A DNA stretch of 64,000 nt from Pelagibacterium halotolerans B2 (GCF_000230555.1 NC_016078.1:1426001-1490000), one strand, 5' to 3'; positions 28,484 through 38,283 are shown, numbered from the stretch's first letter. The notes: generated from the letters alone by a model not told the origin. Program-made: numbers and translations.

Positions 28484-29649
28484 CCGGCCAAGAGCGGCAT
28501 CGGGTCGACCGGCGTCGCGCCCTTGCGCAGTTCGAAGTGGAGCTGCGGCCGGCTGACCGAGCCGGTCATACCCACTGTGCCCAGGGCATCGCCGCGCGAT
28601 ACGCTGTCGCCCTTGACCACGCCGATGGTGTTGAGGTGTGCATAGGCCGAAACGAACCCGTTGGCGTGCTTGACCAGCACCAGATTGCCATAGCCCTCGA
28701 CGGCGTTGCCCACATAGATCACTTCGCCGTTCTCGGCGGCGCGCACCGAGGTGCCTTCAGGCGCTTCGATATTGATGCCGGTTCCCCGCGAGGCGGCAAA
28801 ATCGGTGATGACCCGGCCCGAGAGCGGCCACCGGAACTTGTCGCTGGTCACCGATGCCGTCGCGGCCGGTGTCGGCTGCTGCGTCGGAGCGGCGGCCACC
28901 TGCGTGGGCTGCGGCTCGGGCTGCTCTTCCGGTCGAGCCGGCGCTGCAGGTGCCGGCGTTGCCGTCTGGGTGTTGGCCGCGGAGGTTCCGCTTGGCGAAG
29001 CCGCGGCCTGCGACCCCGAAACCGCTGCGACCTGCTGGGTTTGCCCGCGCTGGGCCAAAAGATCGGGGCGCCCCGGAATAATCAGGCTCTGCCCGACCAC
29101 AATCCTGTCGGGCGAACCGATATTGTTCGCAGCGATGATCTCGGTGGCGCTCACATCGTAGCGGCGGGCGATCGTATAAAGCGATTCCCCCGAAGCGATC
29201 GTATGGCTGTAGGTATCGCCCTGAACCACGCCGAGCTGCGGCGCGCTTGGCTGGGCGGCTTGGGAAAGAGTTGACGATGGAGAGGATACGGCGGCTGTTT
29301 GTGCAGGCATGGCTTGGGTACTCGTTACTGACGACGGCTGCAAAGCGGGAAGATCCTGGGAGACGACGGCCGACTGCGTGCCGACCGGCGAGGCGGTCGT
29401 TCTGTCGATCAGGGCTGGCCCGGTTGTGCCGTTCGCGGCAACTCCACCACCGATATTGGCTGGAGGAAGATATGCCGGCATTGCCTGCCCCACCACGGCA
29501 CCACCCATGCGCGAAGTCGCTCCCGTAACCGTGGGATCGCCTCCAAAGGAGCCCATGGAAGAACACCCTGCCAAAACGAGGGCCGCGGCACTCATGGCGA
29601 GTGCTGAACCGGCGCTGCGCAGTTTGGAACCAGTTACGCTCAAGGTCAT
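28480..29649 (-). CDS. nlpD: NlpD-like LysM/M23 lipoprotein
   Basis: A 389-residue lipoprotein: lipobox LVLAGC (Cys29), a long Ser/Ala/Thr/Pro linker, a LysM domain (about 147-192, YSHTIASGESLYTIARRYDV) that binds peptidoglycan, a second low-complexity linker, and a C-terminal LytM/M23 domain (about 280-389). The domain is degenerate: GTGINIEAP replaces the zinc-site HKGIDI and the last motif is QLHFELRKG rather than HxHFE. It is probably an amidase activator, like E. coli NlpD, not a peptidase. It is third in the surE-pcm-nlpD cluster. Confidence 0.9.
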   Translation of the reverse strand: MTLSVTGSKLRSAGSALAMSAAALVLAGCSSMGSFGGDPTVTGATSRMGGAVVGQAMPAYLPPANIGGGVAANGTTGPALIDRTTASPVGTQSAVVSQDLPALQPSSVTSTQAMPAQTAAVSSPSSTLSQAAQPSAPQLGVVQGDTYSHTIASGESLYTIARRYDVSATEIIAANNIGSPDRIVVGQSLIIPGRPDLLAQRGQTQQVAAVSGSQAAASPSGTSAANTQTATPAPAAPARPEEQPEPQPTQVAAAPTQQPTPAATASVTSDKFRWPLSGRVITDFAASRGTGINIEAPEGTSVRAAENGEVIYVGNAVEGYGNLVLVKHANGFVSAYAHLNTIGVVKGDSVSRGDALGTVGMTGSVSRPQLHFELRKGATPVDPMPLLAG

Positions 29650-29749
29650 GGGAAATGCCCGTCAACTCATCTACTCGATGGAAATGAGAGTAGACTTGTT
29701 AAGGTAAAGACGAGCTTAAAGGCCGTCGCTATTTGGGATCGGCACCGGT

Positions 29750-30394
29750 TTACGGGCCACGCACCCGTCCGGGGCTAAGCGGCGCCAGCCTTGCCGTCCC
29801 GGTTTCCGTTTCAATAAAGCTGTCGTCGGCCCGCTCGATGCGCACGATGGCCTGCCGCTCGGAAGGCGCGCCAACCGCCATCACCGCGATTCCCCCATCG
29901 GCAAGCTGCTCGACGAGATCCTCGGGTACCTCGCCCACCGAACCGGTCAGAAGGATGCGGTCGAAGGGCGCTTGCTGCTCCAGCCCGGCCAACCCGTCCT
30001 CATTGAGCCCCACGATGTTGGTATAGCCCAACCCTTGCCAGCGCGCTTGAGCGCTCTTGGCCAATATCCTGTGCTTTTCGATCGAGAACACCCGCCTTGC
30101 CATCCGCGACAACAGCGCGGCCGAATAGCCCGAACCTGTTCCCACCTCCAGCACCTTGCTTGCCCCCTGTGGCGCCAACGGCACCAGCAATTGCGCCAAA
30201 AGGCCGGGCGCCGTGATCGATTGCCCGCATTCGATGGGAAGCGACGATTCTCGATAGGCGTATTCGCGGAAATCCTCAGGCACGAATCTTTCGTGCGGCA
30301 CGGTTTCAAAAGCGCGCAGGATTTCCGGGTCGGTCACCCCATGCTGGCGAAGGTTCAGGATCAGGCCGGCCCGCGCTTCCCAGTAATCGGTCAA
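29750..30394 (-). CDS. pcm: protein-L-isoaspartate O-methyltransferase
   Basis: A 214-residue AdoMet-dependent methyltransferase that repairs isoaspartyl residues. Motif I is VLEVGTGSGYSAALL; the family N-terminal PHERFVPEDFREYAY and ESSLPIECGQSI are present. The substrate loop reads GQSITAPG and motif II LLTGSVGEVP, differing from the GQTISQPY and VTAAP of E. coli, so activity on isoaspartate is likely but not certain. It is 17 bases behind surE and ahead of nlpD, the classical order. It is cytoplasmic. A more divergent relative is at 50949. Confidence 0.92.
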   Translation of the reverse strand: MTDYWEARAGLILNLRQHGVTDPEILRAFETVPHERFVPEDFREYAYRESSLPIECGQSITAPGLLAQLLVPLAPQGASKVLEVGTGSGYSAALLSRMARRVFSIEKHRILAKSAQARWQGLGYTNIVGLNEDGLAGLEQQAPFDRILLTGSVGEVPEDLVEQLADGGIAVMAVGAPSERQAIVRIERADDSFIETETGTARLAPLSPGRVRGP

Positions 30395-30411
30395 ACGCCC
30401 CGTCCTCTCGT

Positions 30412-31203
30412 TTACGCCCGCGCGGGACCTGTAAACGGCAATCGCCCTTGATGGCGCTGGACGAACTCCATATCGGTCTGCTGCAACATGAGCGGGGTCA
30501 CCGTGATCGCCTTGTCTTCATGCAGGATATGGAAATCCGCGCCCGCGTCCAGAGGCTTGGGCGTATTGAGAATCGTCACGAAATGCTTGCCCGGATTGTC
30601 GCTCGGATACAGCTCGAACGGCGAATGCGCGAATCGCTGATGCGGCACCAGCCTGATCCCGTTCACCTCGCTCGGCGCGCAGATCGGAAAATTGACGTTG
30701 AAATAGGTGTCGCGCGCGCCGGCCACATCCAGGATGGACCTCACCGTTTCCGCGCCCAGTTCAGCCGCCGGGCCCCAGTCGATCTCGTCGCGCCCATGGT
30801 CGTAATCCATGGCCTGGCTCAACGCGATCCCGATGGCACCATGCAACGCCCCTTCGCGCGCGCCCGCCGCCGTCCCCGAGCAATGCATGATATCGCCAAG
30901 GTTCTGCCCGCGATTGACGCCCGACAAAACGATATCGGGCCGCTTGTCCTTGAGCACATGGGTGATTCCCGCCACCACGCAATCGGCCGGCGTTCCGTCG
31001 AGGCAGAAGATTCGCTCGCCCCGCGCCTCGATCTCGATTTCGTACCCGAACGTCATCCGGTGCCCGGTGCCGCTCTGGTTGTTTGTCGGCGCCACCACCC
31101 ACACATCGTCGGACAGGTCGCGCGCAATATCGAGCAGCACGGCAAGCCCCGGCGCATCCACGCCGTCGTCATTGGTCAAAAGGATGCGCGGGTTGGCTTT
31201 CAT
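30412..31203 (-). CDS. surE: 5'/3'-nucleotidase SurE
   Basis: A 263-residue metal-dependent phosphatase acting on nucleoside monophosphates, linked to stationary-phase survival. [13 protein letters not shown] gives the paired aspartates that hold the metal, followed by [16 protein letters not shown] (Ser/Asn metal ligands) and [22 protein letters not shown]. The start ATG overlaps the serS stop (ATGA). The open frame extends much further upstream inside serS, but MKANPRILL is the family start. It is translationally coupled to serS and followed by pcm. Confidence 0.96.
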   Translation of the reverse strand: MKANPRILLTNDDGVDAPGLAVLLDIARDLSDDVWVVAPTNNQSGTGHRMTFGYEIEIEARGERIFCLDGTPADCVVAGITHVLKDKRPDIVLSGVNRGQNLGDIMHCSGTAAGAREGALHGAIGIALSQAMDYDHGRDEIDWGPAAELGAETVRSILDVAGARDTYFNVNFPICAPSEVNGIRLVPHQRFAHSPFELYPSDNPGKHFVTILNTPKPLDAGADFHILHEDKAITVTPLMLQQTDMEFVQRHQGRLPFTGPARA

Positions 31204-32504
31204 CCGCCGATCTTTTCCAGCCCACCCATATAGGGGCGCAGCGCTTCGGGAATGGTCACCGAGCCGTCTTCGTTCTGATAATTTTCCATGACCGCGATCA
31301 ACGCACGCCCCACGGCCACGCCCGAACCGTTCAGCGTATGGACGAATTGCGGCTTGCCGTTCGCGTCGCGATAGCGCGCATCCATGCGCCGCGCCTGGAA
31401 ATCGCCGCACACCGAAACCGACGAAATCTCGCGATAGGTGTTCTGCCCCGGCAGCCAAGCCTCGATGTCATAGGTCCGCCTGGCCCCAAACCCCATATCG
31501 CCGGTACAAAGCTGCATGACGCGATAATGGATGCCCAACCGCTTCAGCACCTCTTCCGCACACGCCAGCATCCGCTCATGCTCCTCGGCCGATTTCTCCG
31601 GCGTCGTGATCGACACCATCTCGACCTTGTTGAACTGGTGCTGGCGCAGCATCCCCCGCGTATCCCGCCCCGCCGACCCCGCTTCCGACCGGAAACACGG
31701 TGTCAGCGCCGTAAACCGCAATGGCAGTTCGTCTTCGGGAAGGATCGACTCGCGCACGAAATTGGTCAGCGGCACCTCGGCGGTTGGTATGAGCGCCAGC
31801 CGCCCGTCCCCATGCGCCGTAAAAAAGAAGTCGCCATCGAACTTCGGAAGCTGGCTGGTGCCATACATCGCCTCGTCCCGCACCAGATAGGGCGGCACGA
31901 CTTCGGTGTAGCCATGCTGATCCACATGCAGGTCGATCATGAACTGTCCGATGGCCCGCTCCAGCCGTGCCAGTTGCCCCTTGAGCACAACGAACCGGCT
32001 GCCCGAAAGTTTGGCGGCGGTTTCAAAATCCATCCCGCCCATCGCTTCGCCGAGTTCGTAATGCTCCTTGGCCGCAAAGCCGAGATTGGGCTTGGCCGGC
32101 CGCGTCGCTTCGGATTCATTGGCCCGGAAATAGGGAACGTTGTCGTTCTCGTCTTCGCCCACCGGCACGCCCTCGGCCGGCAAATTGGGGATCACCGAAA
32201 GCGCCGCCCGAATTTCCTCGGTCAGCGCCTTTTCGCGCGCTTCGAGTTCGCCGAGCTTGTCCTTGAGGCCCGAAACCTCGGCCATCAATTCCTGGGCCCG
32301 CGCCTCGTCCTTTTGCGCCTTGGCCTGCCCGATCAGTTTCGAGGAGGCGTTGCGCCTTTCCTGGACGGCATTGAGTTCGGCGACCACGGCCCGCCGCTCA
32401 TCGTCGAGCGAGATCAGGGATGCGGAAACCGGCTCCATCCCGCGCGTCTTGAGCGCGGCGTCGAACGCTTCAGGATTTGCACTGATCCACTTGATATCGA
32501 ACAT
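31200..32504 (-). CDS. serS: seryl-tRNA synthetase
   Basis: A class II synthetase of 434 residues. The N-terminal coiled-coil arm (about 25-105) that grips the long variable arm of tRNA-Ser is visible in [19 protein letters not shown] and the heptads that follow. The catalytic domain has [12 protein letters not shown], motif 2 [20 protein letters not shown] and, near the C-terminus, motif 3 around [20 protein letters not shown]. Normal in length. It is the first gene of the serS-surE-pcm-nlpD run and lies 72 bases downstream of tatC on the same strand. Confidence 0.97.
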   Translation of the reverse strand: MFDIKWISANPEAFDAALKTRGMEPVSASLISLDDERRAVVAELNAVQERRNASSKLIGQAKAQKDEARAQELMAEVSGLKDKLGELEAREKALTEEIRAALSVIPNLPAEGVPVGEDENDNVPYFRANESEATRPAKPNLGFAAKEHYELGEAMGGMDFETAAKLSGSRFVVLKGQLARLERAIGQFMIDLHVDQHGYTEVVPPYLVRDEAMYGTSQLPKFDGDFFFTAHGDGRLALIPTAEVPLTNFVRESILPEDELPLRFTALTPCFRSEAGSAGRDTRGMLRQHQFNKVEMVSITTPEKSAEEHERMLACAEEVLKRLGIHYRVMQLCTGDMGFGARRTYDIEAWLPGQNTYREISSVSVCGDFQARRMDARYRDANGKPQFVHTLNGSGVAVGRALIAVMENYQNEDGSVTIPEALRPYMGGLEKIGG

Positions 32505-32576
32505 TTTGGGCTGGTCCGCTGGAAAGAAAGATACGGACAGTGCCTAGCCGAGCCGGGCGTCAAACTCAAGGTCGAC

Positions 32577-33407
32577 CTAGCTTTCGAGATCCTTGGCCAG
32601 TTCCGCCTCACGCTCCAGCCGTCGTTTTTCGACAATACGCACCGCAAAGACCGAAAGCTCGTAAAGCAGCAACAGCGGTATCGCGAGCCCGATCTGCGAA
32701 ATCGGATCGGGGGGCGTCAGGAACGCCGCAATCACGATGATCGCCACGATCGCGTATTTGCGCCACGCCTTGAGGTTGTCGACCCCGATCAGCCCGATCT
32801 GCGCCAGAAGCGTCAGAATGACCGGCAACTGAAAGCACACGCCGAACGCCAGCAGCAGCGTCATGATCAGGCTCAGATATTCAGAAACCCGCGTCACCAT
32901 TTCGATGGAAACGCCAGAAGGGTCGGTCTGCTGCATGCCCAGGAAGAACCCCAGCGCCAGCGGCATCACGCCGTAATAGACAAGCGCCGCACCGATGAGA
33001 AAACAGATCGGCGTCGCAACCAGATAGGGCAGGAACGCCATGCGCTCGTTCTTGTAGAGCCCTGGCGCCACAAACGCATAGATCTGCGAGGCGATCACCG
33101 GAAACGCCAGAAAGATCGCGGCAAACAGCGCCACGGACAATTTGGTGAAGAAAAATTCCTGCGGCGCCGTATAGATCAACCGCACAGCTTCAGGACTGCC
33201 GGCCGCCGCGACGAACGGCCCGAGAAGAAAATTGTAGATCTGGTCGGCGACGAAAAAGCAAAGGATGAACAGCACGGCCAGGGCGATGATCGAATAGATC
33301 AACCGCGTCCGAAGCTCGGTCAGATGTTCGATCAGCGGTGCCTCGCTGCCCTTGAGCTCGTCTTCCTTGGCCTCGGGCCCCGCGATCTTTTCCTGCGCCT
33401 GGGTCAT
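32577..33407 (-). CDS. tatC: twin-arginine translocase subunit TatC
   Basis: A 276-residue inner-membrane protein with six helices that recognises twin-arginine signal peptides. The cytoplasmic N-terminus holds LIEHLTELRTRLIYSI, with the conserved Glu and Leu-Arg signal-binding residues. APGLYKNERMAFLPYLVATP and FGVCFQLPVILTLLAQIG are also typical, as is LTPPDPISQIGLAIPLLLLYE. The start overlaps the tatB stop as ATGA. It forms one operon with tatA and tatB. Normal length, no anomalies. Confidence 0.97.
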   Translation of the reverse strand: MTQAQEKIAGPEAKEDELKGSEAPLIEHLTELRTRLIYSIIALAVLFILCFFVADQIYNFLLGPFVAAAGSPEAVRLIYTAPQEFFFTKLSVALFAAIFLAFPVIASQIYAFVAPGLYKNERMAFLPYLVATPICFLIGAALVYYGVMPLALGFFLGMQQTDPSGVSIEMVTRVSEYLSLIMTLLLAFGVCFQLPVILTLLAQIGLIGVDNLKAWRKYAIVAIIVIAAFLTPPDPISQIGLAIPLLLLYELSVFAVRIVEKRRLEREAELAKDLES

Positions 33408-34171
33408 TTATCGCCGCCCGTATCCGCCGCGGCCTTTTTCGGCGTTGGTGTCGTTTTCCTGGCCGTTGTCTTTTTTGCGCCGGCCTTGCTTGCAGCCTTT
33501 GGCTGCCTGACGGGCTTTTCATCAGCCGTTTTTTTCGTCGAGGGTGTCGCCGCTGGCTTGGGGGCCGCCTTGGCCGCAGCAGGTTTGGTTGCCGCGGCGG
33601 GCTTGGCCGCTTTCGTTGCCGCCTTGCCACCCTTGTCCGTGGCTTTGGCCGCCGGTGTCGCAGCCTTGCGCGGCGCGGCCTTGACCTTCGTCTTGGCAGG
33701 CGCATCGGCAAGCGGCGCGGGTTGTTCGGCCGCCGTCGTCGCCGCGTCGGCAGGCCTGGCGACCGATTCGCTTACCTTGGCGCGAAGGGCAGCCGAAGCG
33801 GCCGAGGGCGTGGCCCGTGCCTGCGACATGCCCGCCTGCGCGTGGATCGCATCGACGACGCTCTCCTCGCCCGTGGCGGGCGGCTTGAGCTTGCCCGTCG
33901 GCTCCACCTTGCCGTTGCGGATCGAGTTGAATTCGCGGTTGATCTCTGCGCTGGTCTGCCTGAGCGGGTCCGAAATCGCCTTCTTGGCCTCGGCGATTTC
34001 GTCGGCGGCTATGGCCTTGTCGATCTCCCGCCGGAAATCATTGCCCATGCGCCGCACAGTACCCATCATCCGGCCCACATTGCGCATCATCATCGGCAGG
34101 TCTTTCGGGCCGACGACGACAAGCAACACGATGCCGATAACAAGCATCTCGCTCCAGCCAAGCCCAAGCAT
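33404..34171 (-). CDS. tatB: twin-arginine translocase subunit TatB
   Basis: TatB joins TatC in the signal-peptide receptor. The first 20 residues form the membrane helix (LGWSEMLVIGIVLLVVVGPK, with the Glu and Gly-Pro hinge), then an amphipathic helix (MMRNVGRMMGTVRRMGNDFR). At 255 residues it is longer than E. coli TatB (171). The extra length is a Lys/Ala/Pro/Thr-rich, histone H1-like tail from about residue 155, probably disordered and strongly positive. The ATG has AAGGAT upstream. It lies between tatA and tatC. Confidence 0.94.
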   Translation of the reverse strand: MLGLGWSEMLVIGIVLLVVVGPKDLPMMMRNVGRMMGTVRRMGNDFRREIDKAIAADEIAEAKKAISDPLRQTSAEINREFNSIRNGKVEPTGKLKPPATGEESVVDAIHAQAGMSQARATPSAASAALRAKVSESVARPADAATTAAEQPAPLADAPAKTKVKAAPRKAATPAAKATDKGGKAATKAAKPAAATKPAAAKAAPKPAATPSTKKTADEKPVRQPKAASKAGAKKTTARKTTPTPKKAAADTGGDK

Positions 34172-34215
34172 GCCGATCTATCCTTGTTTGAAAGCTATGC
34201 GGAAAAAACGCGTCC

Positions 34216-34455
34216 TTACGCGTCCTTGCGCGTCTCAGCTTCCGTGGTCTGGTTGAGCGTGGGCTCAGCCTGGCCGGGCTTCTGGTCGATCGTGGCGGGG
34301 GGGGTGTCGTCGGGCGTTTCCTCTTCGGCCATGCCCTTGCGGAAGGCCTTGATACCGCCCGCGACTTCACCCATCAGGCCCGAGATCTTGCCGCGCCCGA
34401 AAAGCAGCAGCACGACGATCGCGATAATCAGAAGTCCCCAGGGTCCGGGATTCAT
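34216..34455 (-). CDS. tatA: twin-arginine translocase subunit TatA
   Basis: A 79-residue pore-forming Tat subunit: membrane helix [20 protein letters not shown] followed by the amphipathic helix [20 protein letters not shown] and a short acidic tail. Of two nearby ATGs I chose 34453-34455 because AGGAGG sits seven bases upstream; the other is only one base from the Shine-Dalgarno. It is the first tat gene, 80 bases after scpB. Confidence 0.95.
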   Translation of the reverse strand: MNPGPWGLLIIAIVVLLLFGRGKISGLMGEVAGGIKAFRKGMAEEETPDDTPPATIDQKPGQAEPTLNQTTEAETRKDA

Positions 34456-34593
34456 TTCCATACCTCCTAATGCCGCGGCATCAGCGCCGGCCGGCAGATG
34501 TGTCTGGCCCACAGATATTGATTATTGGCGGCGAAAACAAGGATGCTGTGCTCTCTTGTTGAACCATAATCGTCGCAGCGGGCCGCGGGCCGA

Positions 34594-35256
34594 TCAATCC
34601 TCGCTCTCGGCTTCCACGTCGCCTGCGTCGTCGGGGTCGAGCGGGTCCTCGTCGTCGCGCAACGCCCCGTCGAACGGCATGGGCACCTGAAAACTGGGTG
34701 GCACGCGGCTCGAAAGCAGCCCCGCGCCCTTCAATTCCTCGAGCCCCGGAAGGTCGCCCAGCGTCTCGAGCCCGAAATGATCGAGAAACGCTTCCGTCGT
34801 GCCGTAGGTCACCGGACGTCCCGGCGTTCGCCGCCGGCCGCGCATGCGCACCCAACCCGCCTCCATCAGCACGTCCAGCGTGCCCTTGGAGATCGAAACT
34901 CCGCGCACTTCCTCGATTTCCGCCCGCGTCACCGGCTGGTGGTAGGCGATGATCGCCAGTGTCTCGAGCGCCGCCCGCGACAAGGGCCGTGTGTCGGTCT
35001 CCTCCCGCCGCAACAGGAAATTGAGGTCGTCCGCCGTCCTGAACGCCCATTTCGACCCGCGCTGCACCAGATTGATCCCCCGCCCCGCATAGCGGGCCTG
35101 CAACGCGTCGATCAAATCCTCGACATCGGCCTCATCGGACAGAAACGGCGCAACATCGCGCAGATCCACCGGCTCGGCCGAAGCGAAAAGCAGCGCTTCG
35201 AGAATACGAAGATTGCGCTCGCGCACCTCGGGCGCATCGTCTTCCATGGCGCTCAT
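34594..35256 (-). CDS. scpB: segregation and condensation protein B
   Basis: ScpB is the winged-helix kleisin-interacting subunit of the SMC-ScpAB condensin. The 220-residue protein begins MSAMEDDAPEVRERN and shows LRILEALLFASAEPVDLRDV, the paired winged helices (RPLSRAALETLAIIAYHQPV, RAEIEEVRGVSISKGTLDVL) and GRPVTYGTTEAFLDHFGL. An acidic tail follows. The start at 35254-35256 overlaps the scpA stop as ATGA; the longer open frame upstream is scpA read out of frame. Confidence 0.95.
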   Translation of the reverse strand: MSAMEDDAPEVRERNLRILEALLFASAEPVDLRDVAPFLSDEADVEDLIDALQARYAGRGINLVQRGSKWAFRTADDLNFLLRREETDTRPLSRAALETLAIIAYHQPVTRAEIEEVRGVSISKGTLDVLMEAGWVRMRGRRRTPGRPVTYGTTEAFLDHFGLETLGDLPGLEELKGAGLLSSRVPPSFQVPMPFDGALRDDEDPLDPDDAGDVEAESED

Positions 35257-36047
35257 TGCGGCACGTCTCCCCGCCGCCTGCGCATGAGCAGCGGCGCGAA
35301 GGCTTCCTGCTGGCGCAATTCCACCTGCCCCAGCCGCACCAGTTCGAGCGATGCCGTAAAGCTCGACGCCATCGCCGTCGCCCGTTCTTCCGGCCGCGCC
35401 AGATAGTCCGCCAGATAGGTATCGAGCGAAATCCATTCGAAACTCTGCCCGATCAACCGCTCCAAAATTTCCCGCGCCTCCTGCAATCCCCAGACCGTCC
35501 GCTGATGCGGCGAATATTCGGCTGGAATACCGCGTTCACGCTGGGCTGCATAGGCCCGCAGCAATTGATAGAGATCCGCTTCCCACAGCGCATGCCGCGT
35601 GATGGAAACCGGCTCCGGCATGCCGCGCGCGAAAACGTCACGCCCCAGCCGCGAGCGATTGAGCAGCCGTCCCGCCGCGTCGCGCATCGCCTCGAGCCGC
35701 GCCAGCCGGAACTGCAGCAAGGCCGCCATTTCCTCGCCGCTCGGCTCCTCGTCATCGCTTTGCTGGGGCACCATCAACCGGCTTTTCAGATATGCCAGCC
35801 ACGCTGCCATCACCAGATAGTCGGCGGCAATCTCGATCCGCTGCTGGCGGATGGTTTCGATAAACGCCAGATATTGCTCGGCCAGCGCCAAAACCGAAAT
35901 GCCCGAAAGATCGACCTTCTGCTTGCGCGCAAGCTCGAGCAGAAGATCCATCGGACCTTCATAGCCGCCCACATCCACGTGCATCACCGTATCGGCTTGC
36001 GCGCGTTCAGGCATTCCGTCGAACCAGGGATCAGAAGTCTCGGCCAT
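35253..36047 (-). CDS. scpA: segregation and condensation protein A
   Basis: ScpA is the kleisin that bridges the SMC heads. The 264-residue protein shows the diagnostic N-terminal VGGYEGPMDLLLELARKQKV and DLSGISVLALAEQYLAFIE, then AADYLVMAAWLAYLKSRLMVP. A variable linker and a C-terminal winged helix (SFTASLELVRLGQVELRQQE) follow. I chose the ATG at 36045-36047; one seven codons earlier is also possible. In related genomes a beta-N-acetylhexosaminidase gene (nagZ) usually sits between the SPOR gene and scpA, but here only 81 bases separate them. Confidence 0.94.
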   Translation of the reverse strand: MAETSDPWFDGMPERAQADTVMHVDVGGYEGPMDLLLELARKQKVDLSGISVLALAEQYLAFIETIRQQRIEIAADYLVMAAWLAYLKSRLMVPQQSDDEEPSGEEMAALLQFRLARLEAMRDAAGRLLNRSRLGRDVFARGMPEPVSITRHALWEADLYQLLRAYAAQRERGIPAEYSPHQRTVWGLQEAREILERLIGQSFEWISLDTYLADYLARPEERATAMASSFTASLELVRLGQVELRQQEAFAPLLMRRRRGDVPQ

Positions 36048-36128
36048 ATCCCGCCGCTGGCAAAGCAAAAGAGGAGAGCAGCATTGCCACTCCCCTCAAA
36101 CCAGTCAAGCCGTGAGAACCGCCGCGCC

Positions 36129-38198
36129 CTAGTTGTTCAGCACGAAACAGTCCCCGCCCTGCCCCTGGATCGCCGTGCAGACCGAATTGGCCTGATCGAA
36201 ACTCGGTTGCGGCAGCCTTACGCGATAATAGATGCCGCGCTCGCCCAGATCGACCCTGCTGACCTCGGGCTCGGCGCCGTTGAACAGCGAACCGTAGCGC
36301 GACTGCAATGCAGGAATATCGGCCAGCGCATCCGCCTCGCTGCGCTGCGACGACAATTGCACCCACGCGCCGACATTCGATGATGGCGTTGCCGCCGAGG
36401 CAGCGGGAGCCGTTTCCGCCGGAGCCGGCGTGACAGCAGCAACGGTCTCGGTCGCGGGGGCCGTTGTCGCCGGAGTGGGCGTCGAAGCGGCGCTGGTCTG
36501 GGCCGTCAGCCCGGCCGGCCGCGCGACCGGAACCGGCGCACCGGGGTCATCGGTCGTGGTCGTGGTCGTTGGGGCCGCTTCGGACGAATCCGCCGTTTCA
36601 GGCGTGCTGGCGTCGGGCACGGTTTCGCCCACATCGGCCACGGAAGTCGGCGTCGCGGCGTCCGCGCCGGCAGCGGACTCATCCTGGCCAATGGCCTGCG
36701 CGATGGCCTCGCCGATCGGGTCGGACGTCAGCGTGCTGTTGGGGACCGCAGGAACGTCGGGGCGCTCGACCGGCAAAACGTTGGATCCCGCAACGCTGTC
36801 GTCGGCCTGAACAATGGTGCCGTCGGGACGCACGGTTACCGTGCGAACCGGGCGATTGGCGAGGGCAGTCTCGCCCTCTTCGGGGGCCAGAGCCTCGGCC
36901 ACCTGGGCGCCGCTGGCGCCGTCGGTCTGGTCGCGCGATACGAGCTCCTCGTCTTCCGGGGAAGCGCCATTGCCCTCGATCTCGCTGAACACCACCGAAT
37001 CGCTGGCAGCGGAATCATTGGGCGTGGGCGCCGCCTCTTCCTTGAGCGGCGAGGCGTCTGCCGTCAGTACGGGCGCTTCGCCCGGATCGACGGGACCGGA
37101 AAAAAACGCGAAATAGACGCCGCCGATCAGGGCAAGGATCACCGCTCCCGCGGCGACCGGCACGATAAATCCGCCAAACCTGCGGCGGTACGGATGGCGC
37201 TGCGCCATCTCTTCTGTGGCATAGCCCTCATCGCCATAGCCATCATCGGCATAGTCGAGCGGCTGGCCATCCTCTGCCGGCGCGTTGTCTGACGGCGCCG
37301 AAGCGCCAAATAACGGATCGGGAATAACCTGTTCCGGTGTGGGCTGGCCGGGTTCGAATGCAGGTTCTTCACGCGGCTGGGCCTGCCGTGGCGCGGGCGC
37401 CACCAGCCAGTCTTCAGGATCGCTTGCCGGCTCGACGCGGCGCACGGACGCGCCCGTCGCCGCAGCCGCCGCGAGAATGGCCGATTCCGCAGCATCGACG
37501 GCGGCATCGGTTTCCCCATCGTCGAGAAAACTCGACCTCACGCGCCGCCCGGCGGGCAGGCCACCATCACTGGAATTGGCGCGGGCCGCCTCCCCGATCA
37601 GCGCCTCGATATCGCCCAGAGGGTCCCGTTCCTGGTCGGAAGCCATTTCCCCGGCGCTCGAAAATTCATCTTCGGCTCGCCCATACCCCTCGTATGAAAC
37701 CGGCCCCGCTTCGGGCTCGGCCGGCAGCGGATCGTCATGTTCCGCCCAATCGTCATCCTGGGAATAGTCCCGGTCATAGGCCTCGACTTCGGCATCGGCA
37801 ATCAGGTCGGCAATCGGATCGCCCGATGCGGTCTGCTCGGGCACGCCGGTCTGTTGCGCGGTGCCGAACCCGAAATCGAAAACCGGCATGGCATCGCTCT
37901 GTCCGCTCTCGCGCTCCGGCTCGAAGCGATCTTCAGGCTCGCCGGGATTTTCGCTGTGGTGCCCCTCAGGGGCGCCGAAACTGGCTTCAGCCTCGTGGAA
38001 ATCTTCCTGCTCGGGCATGGCCGGTTCTGCGGGCGCTTCGACCTGGGGTTCCTGCCGGAAGGCGGGCTCGTCGCGCTTGTACGCGCTGGTCGGCCCGGCA
38101 GCCGTGCGGGCATCCTGCGCCACAAGCCGAGCCAGTTCCGCAATCAGATCATCGGAGTCCTGACCCGCCGTGGCCGGGTTGTACTTTGTATCGGTCAT
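36129..38198 (-). CDS. SPOR-domain inner-membrane protein
   Basis: A 689-residue bitopic protein: an acidic, Pro/Glu/Asp-rich cytoplasmic region (1-340), one membrane helix (about 342-366, FGGFIVPVAAGAVILALIGG), a long Thr/Ala/Pro-rich periplasmic linker, and a C-terminal SPOR domain (about 610-689, beginning GAWVQLSSQRSEADALADIP). SPOR domains bind glycan strands lacking stem peptides at division sites, so a septal or cell-wall role is likely. Conserved next to argS in Rhizobiales. The cytoplasmic part has no recognised domain. Confidence 0.88.
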   Translation of the reverse strand: MTDTKYNPATAGQDSDDLIAELARLVAQDARTAAGPTSAYKRDEPAFRQEPQVEAPAEPAMPEQEDFHEAEASFGAPEGHHSENPGEPEDRFEPERESGQSDAMPVFDFGFGTAQQTGVPEQTASGDPIADLIADAEVEAYDRDYSQDDDWAEHDDPLPAEPEAGPVSYEGYGRAEDEFSSAGEMASDQERDPLGDIEALIGEAARANSSDGGLPAGRRVRSSFLDDGETDAAVDAAESAILAAAAATGASVRRVEPASDPEDWLVAPAPRQAQPREEPAFEPGQPTPEQVIPDPLFGASAPSDNAPAEDGQPLDYADDGYGDEGYATEEMAQRHPYRRRFGGFIVPVAAGAVILALIGGVYFAFFSGPVDPGEAPVLTADASPLKEEAAPTPNDSAASDSVVFSEIEGNGASPEDEELVSRDQTDGASGAQVAEALAPEEGETALANRPVRTVTVRPDGTIVQADDSVAGSNVLPVERPDVPAVPNSTLTSDPIGEAIAQAIGQDESAAGADAATPTSVADVGETVPDASTPETADSSEAAPTTTTTTDDPGAPVPVARPAGLTAQTSAASTPTPATTAPATETVAAVTPAPAETAPAASAATPSSNVGAWVQLSSQRSEADALADIPALQSRYGSLFNGAEPEVSRVDLGERGIYYRVRLPQPSFDQANSVCTAIQGQGGDCFVLNN

Positions 38199-38283
38199 AG
38201 AGCAGTGCCCCGAAAGTCTTTCGCTTTAACTTGCCCTTGATTGCGAGCATGCCCACGGAACTGTTCACAGCAATGCGCCGTAA

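Noticed and set aside
31083..34256. A 1057-codon open frame on the plus strand
   Set aside because: It runs antisense through surE, serS, tatC and tatB. Its translation is Arg/His/Pro-rich without any domain and is a shadow of GC-rich third positions.
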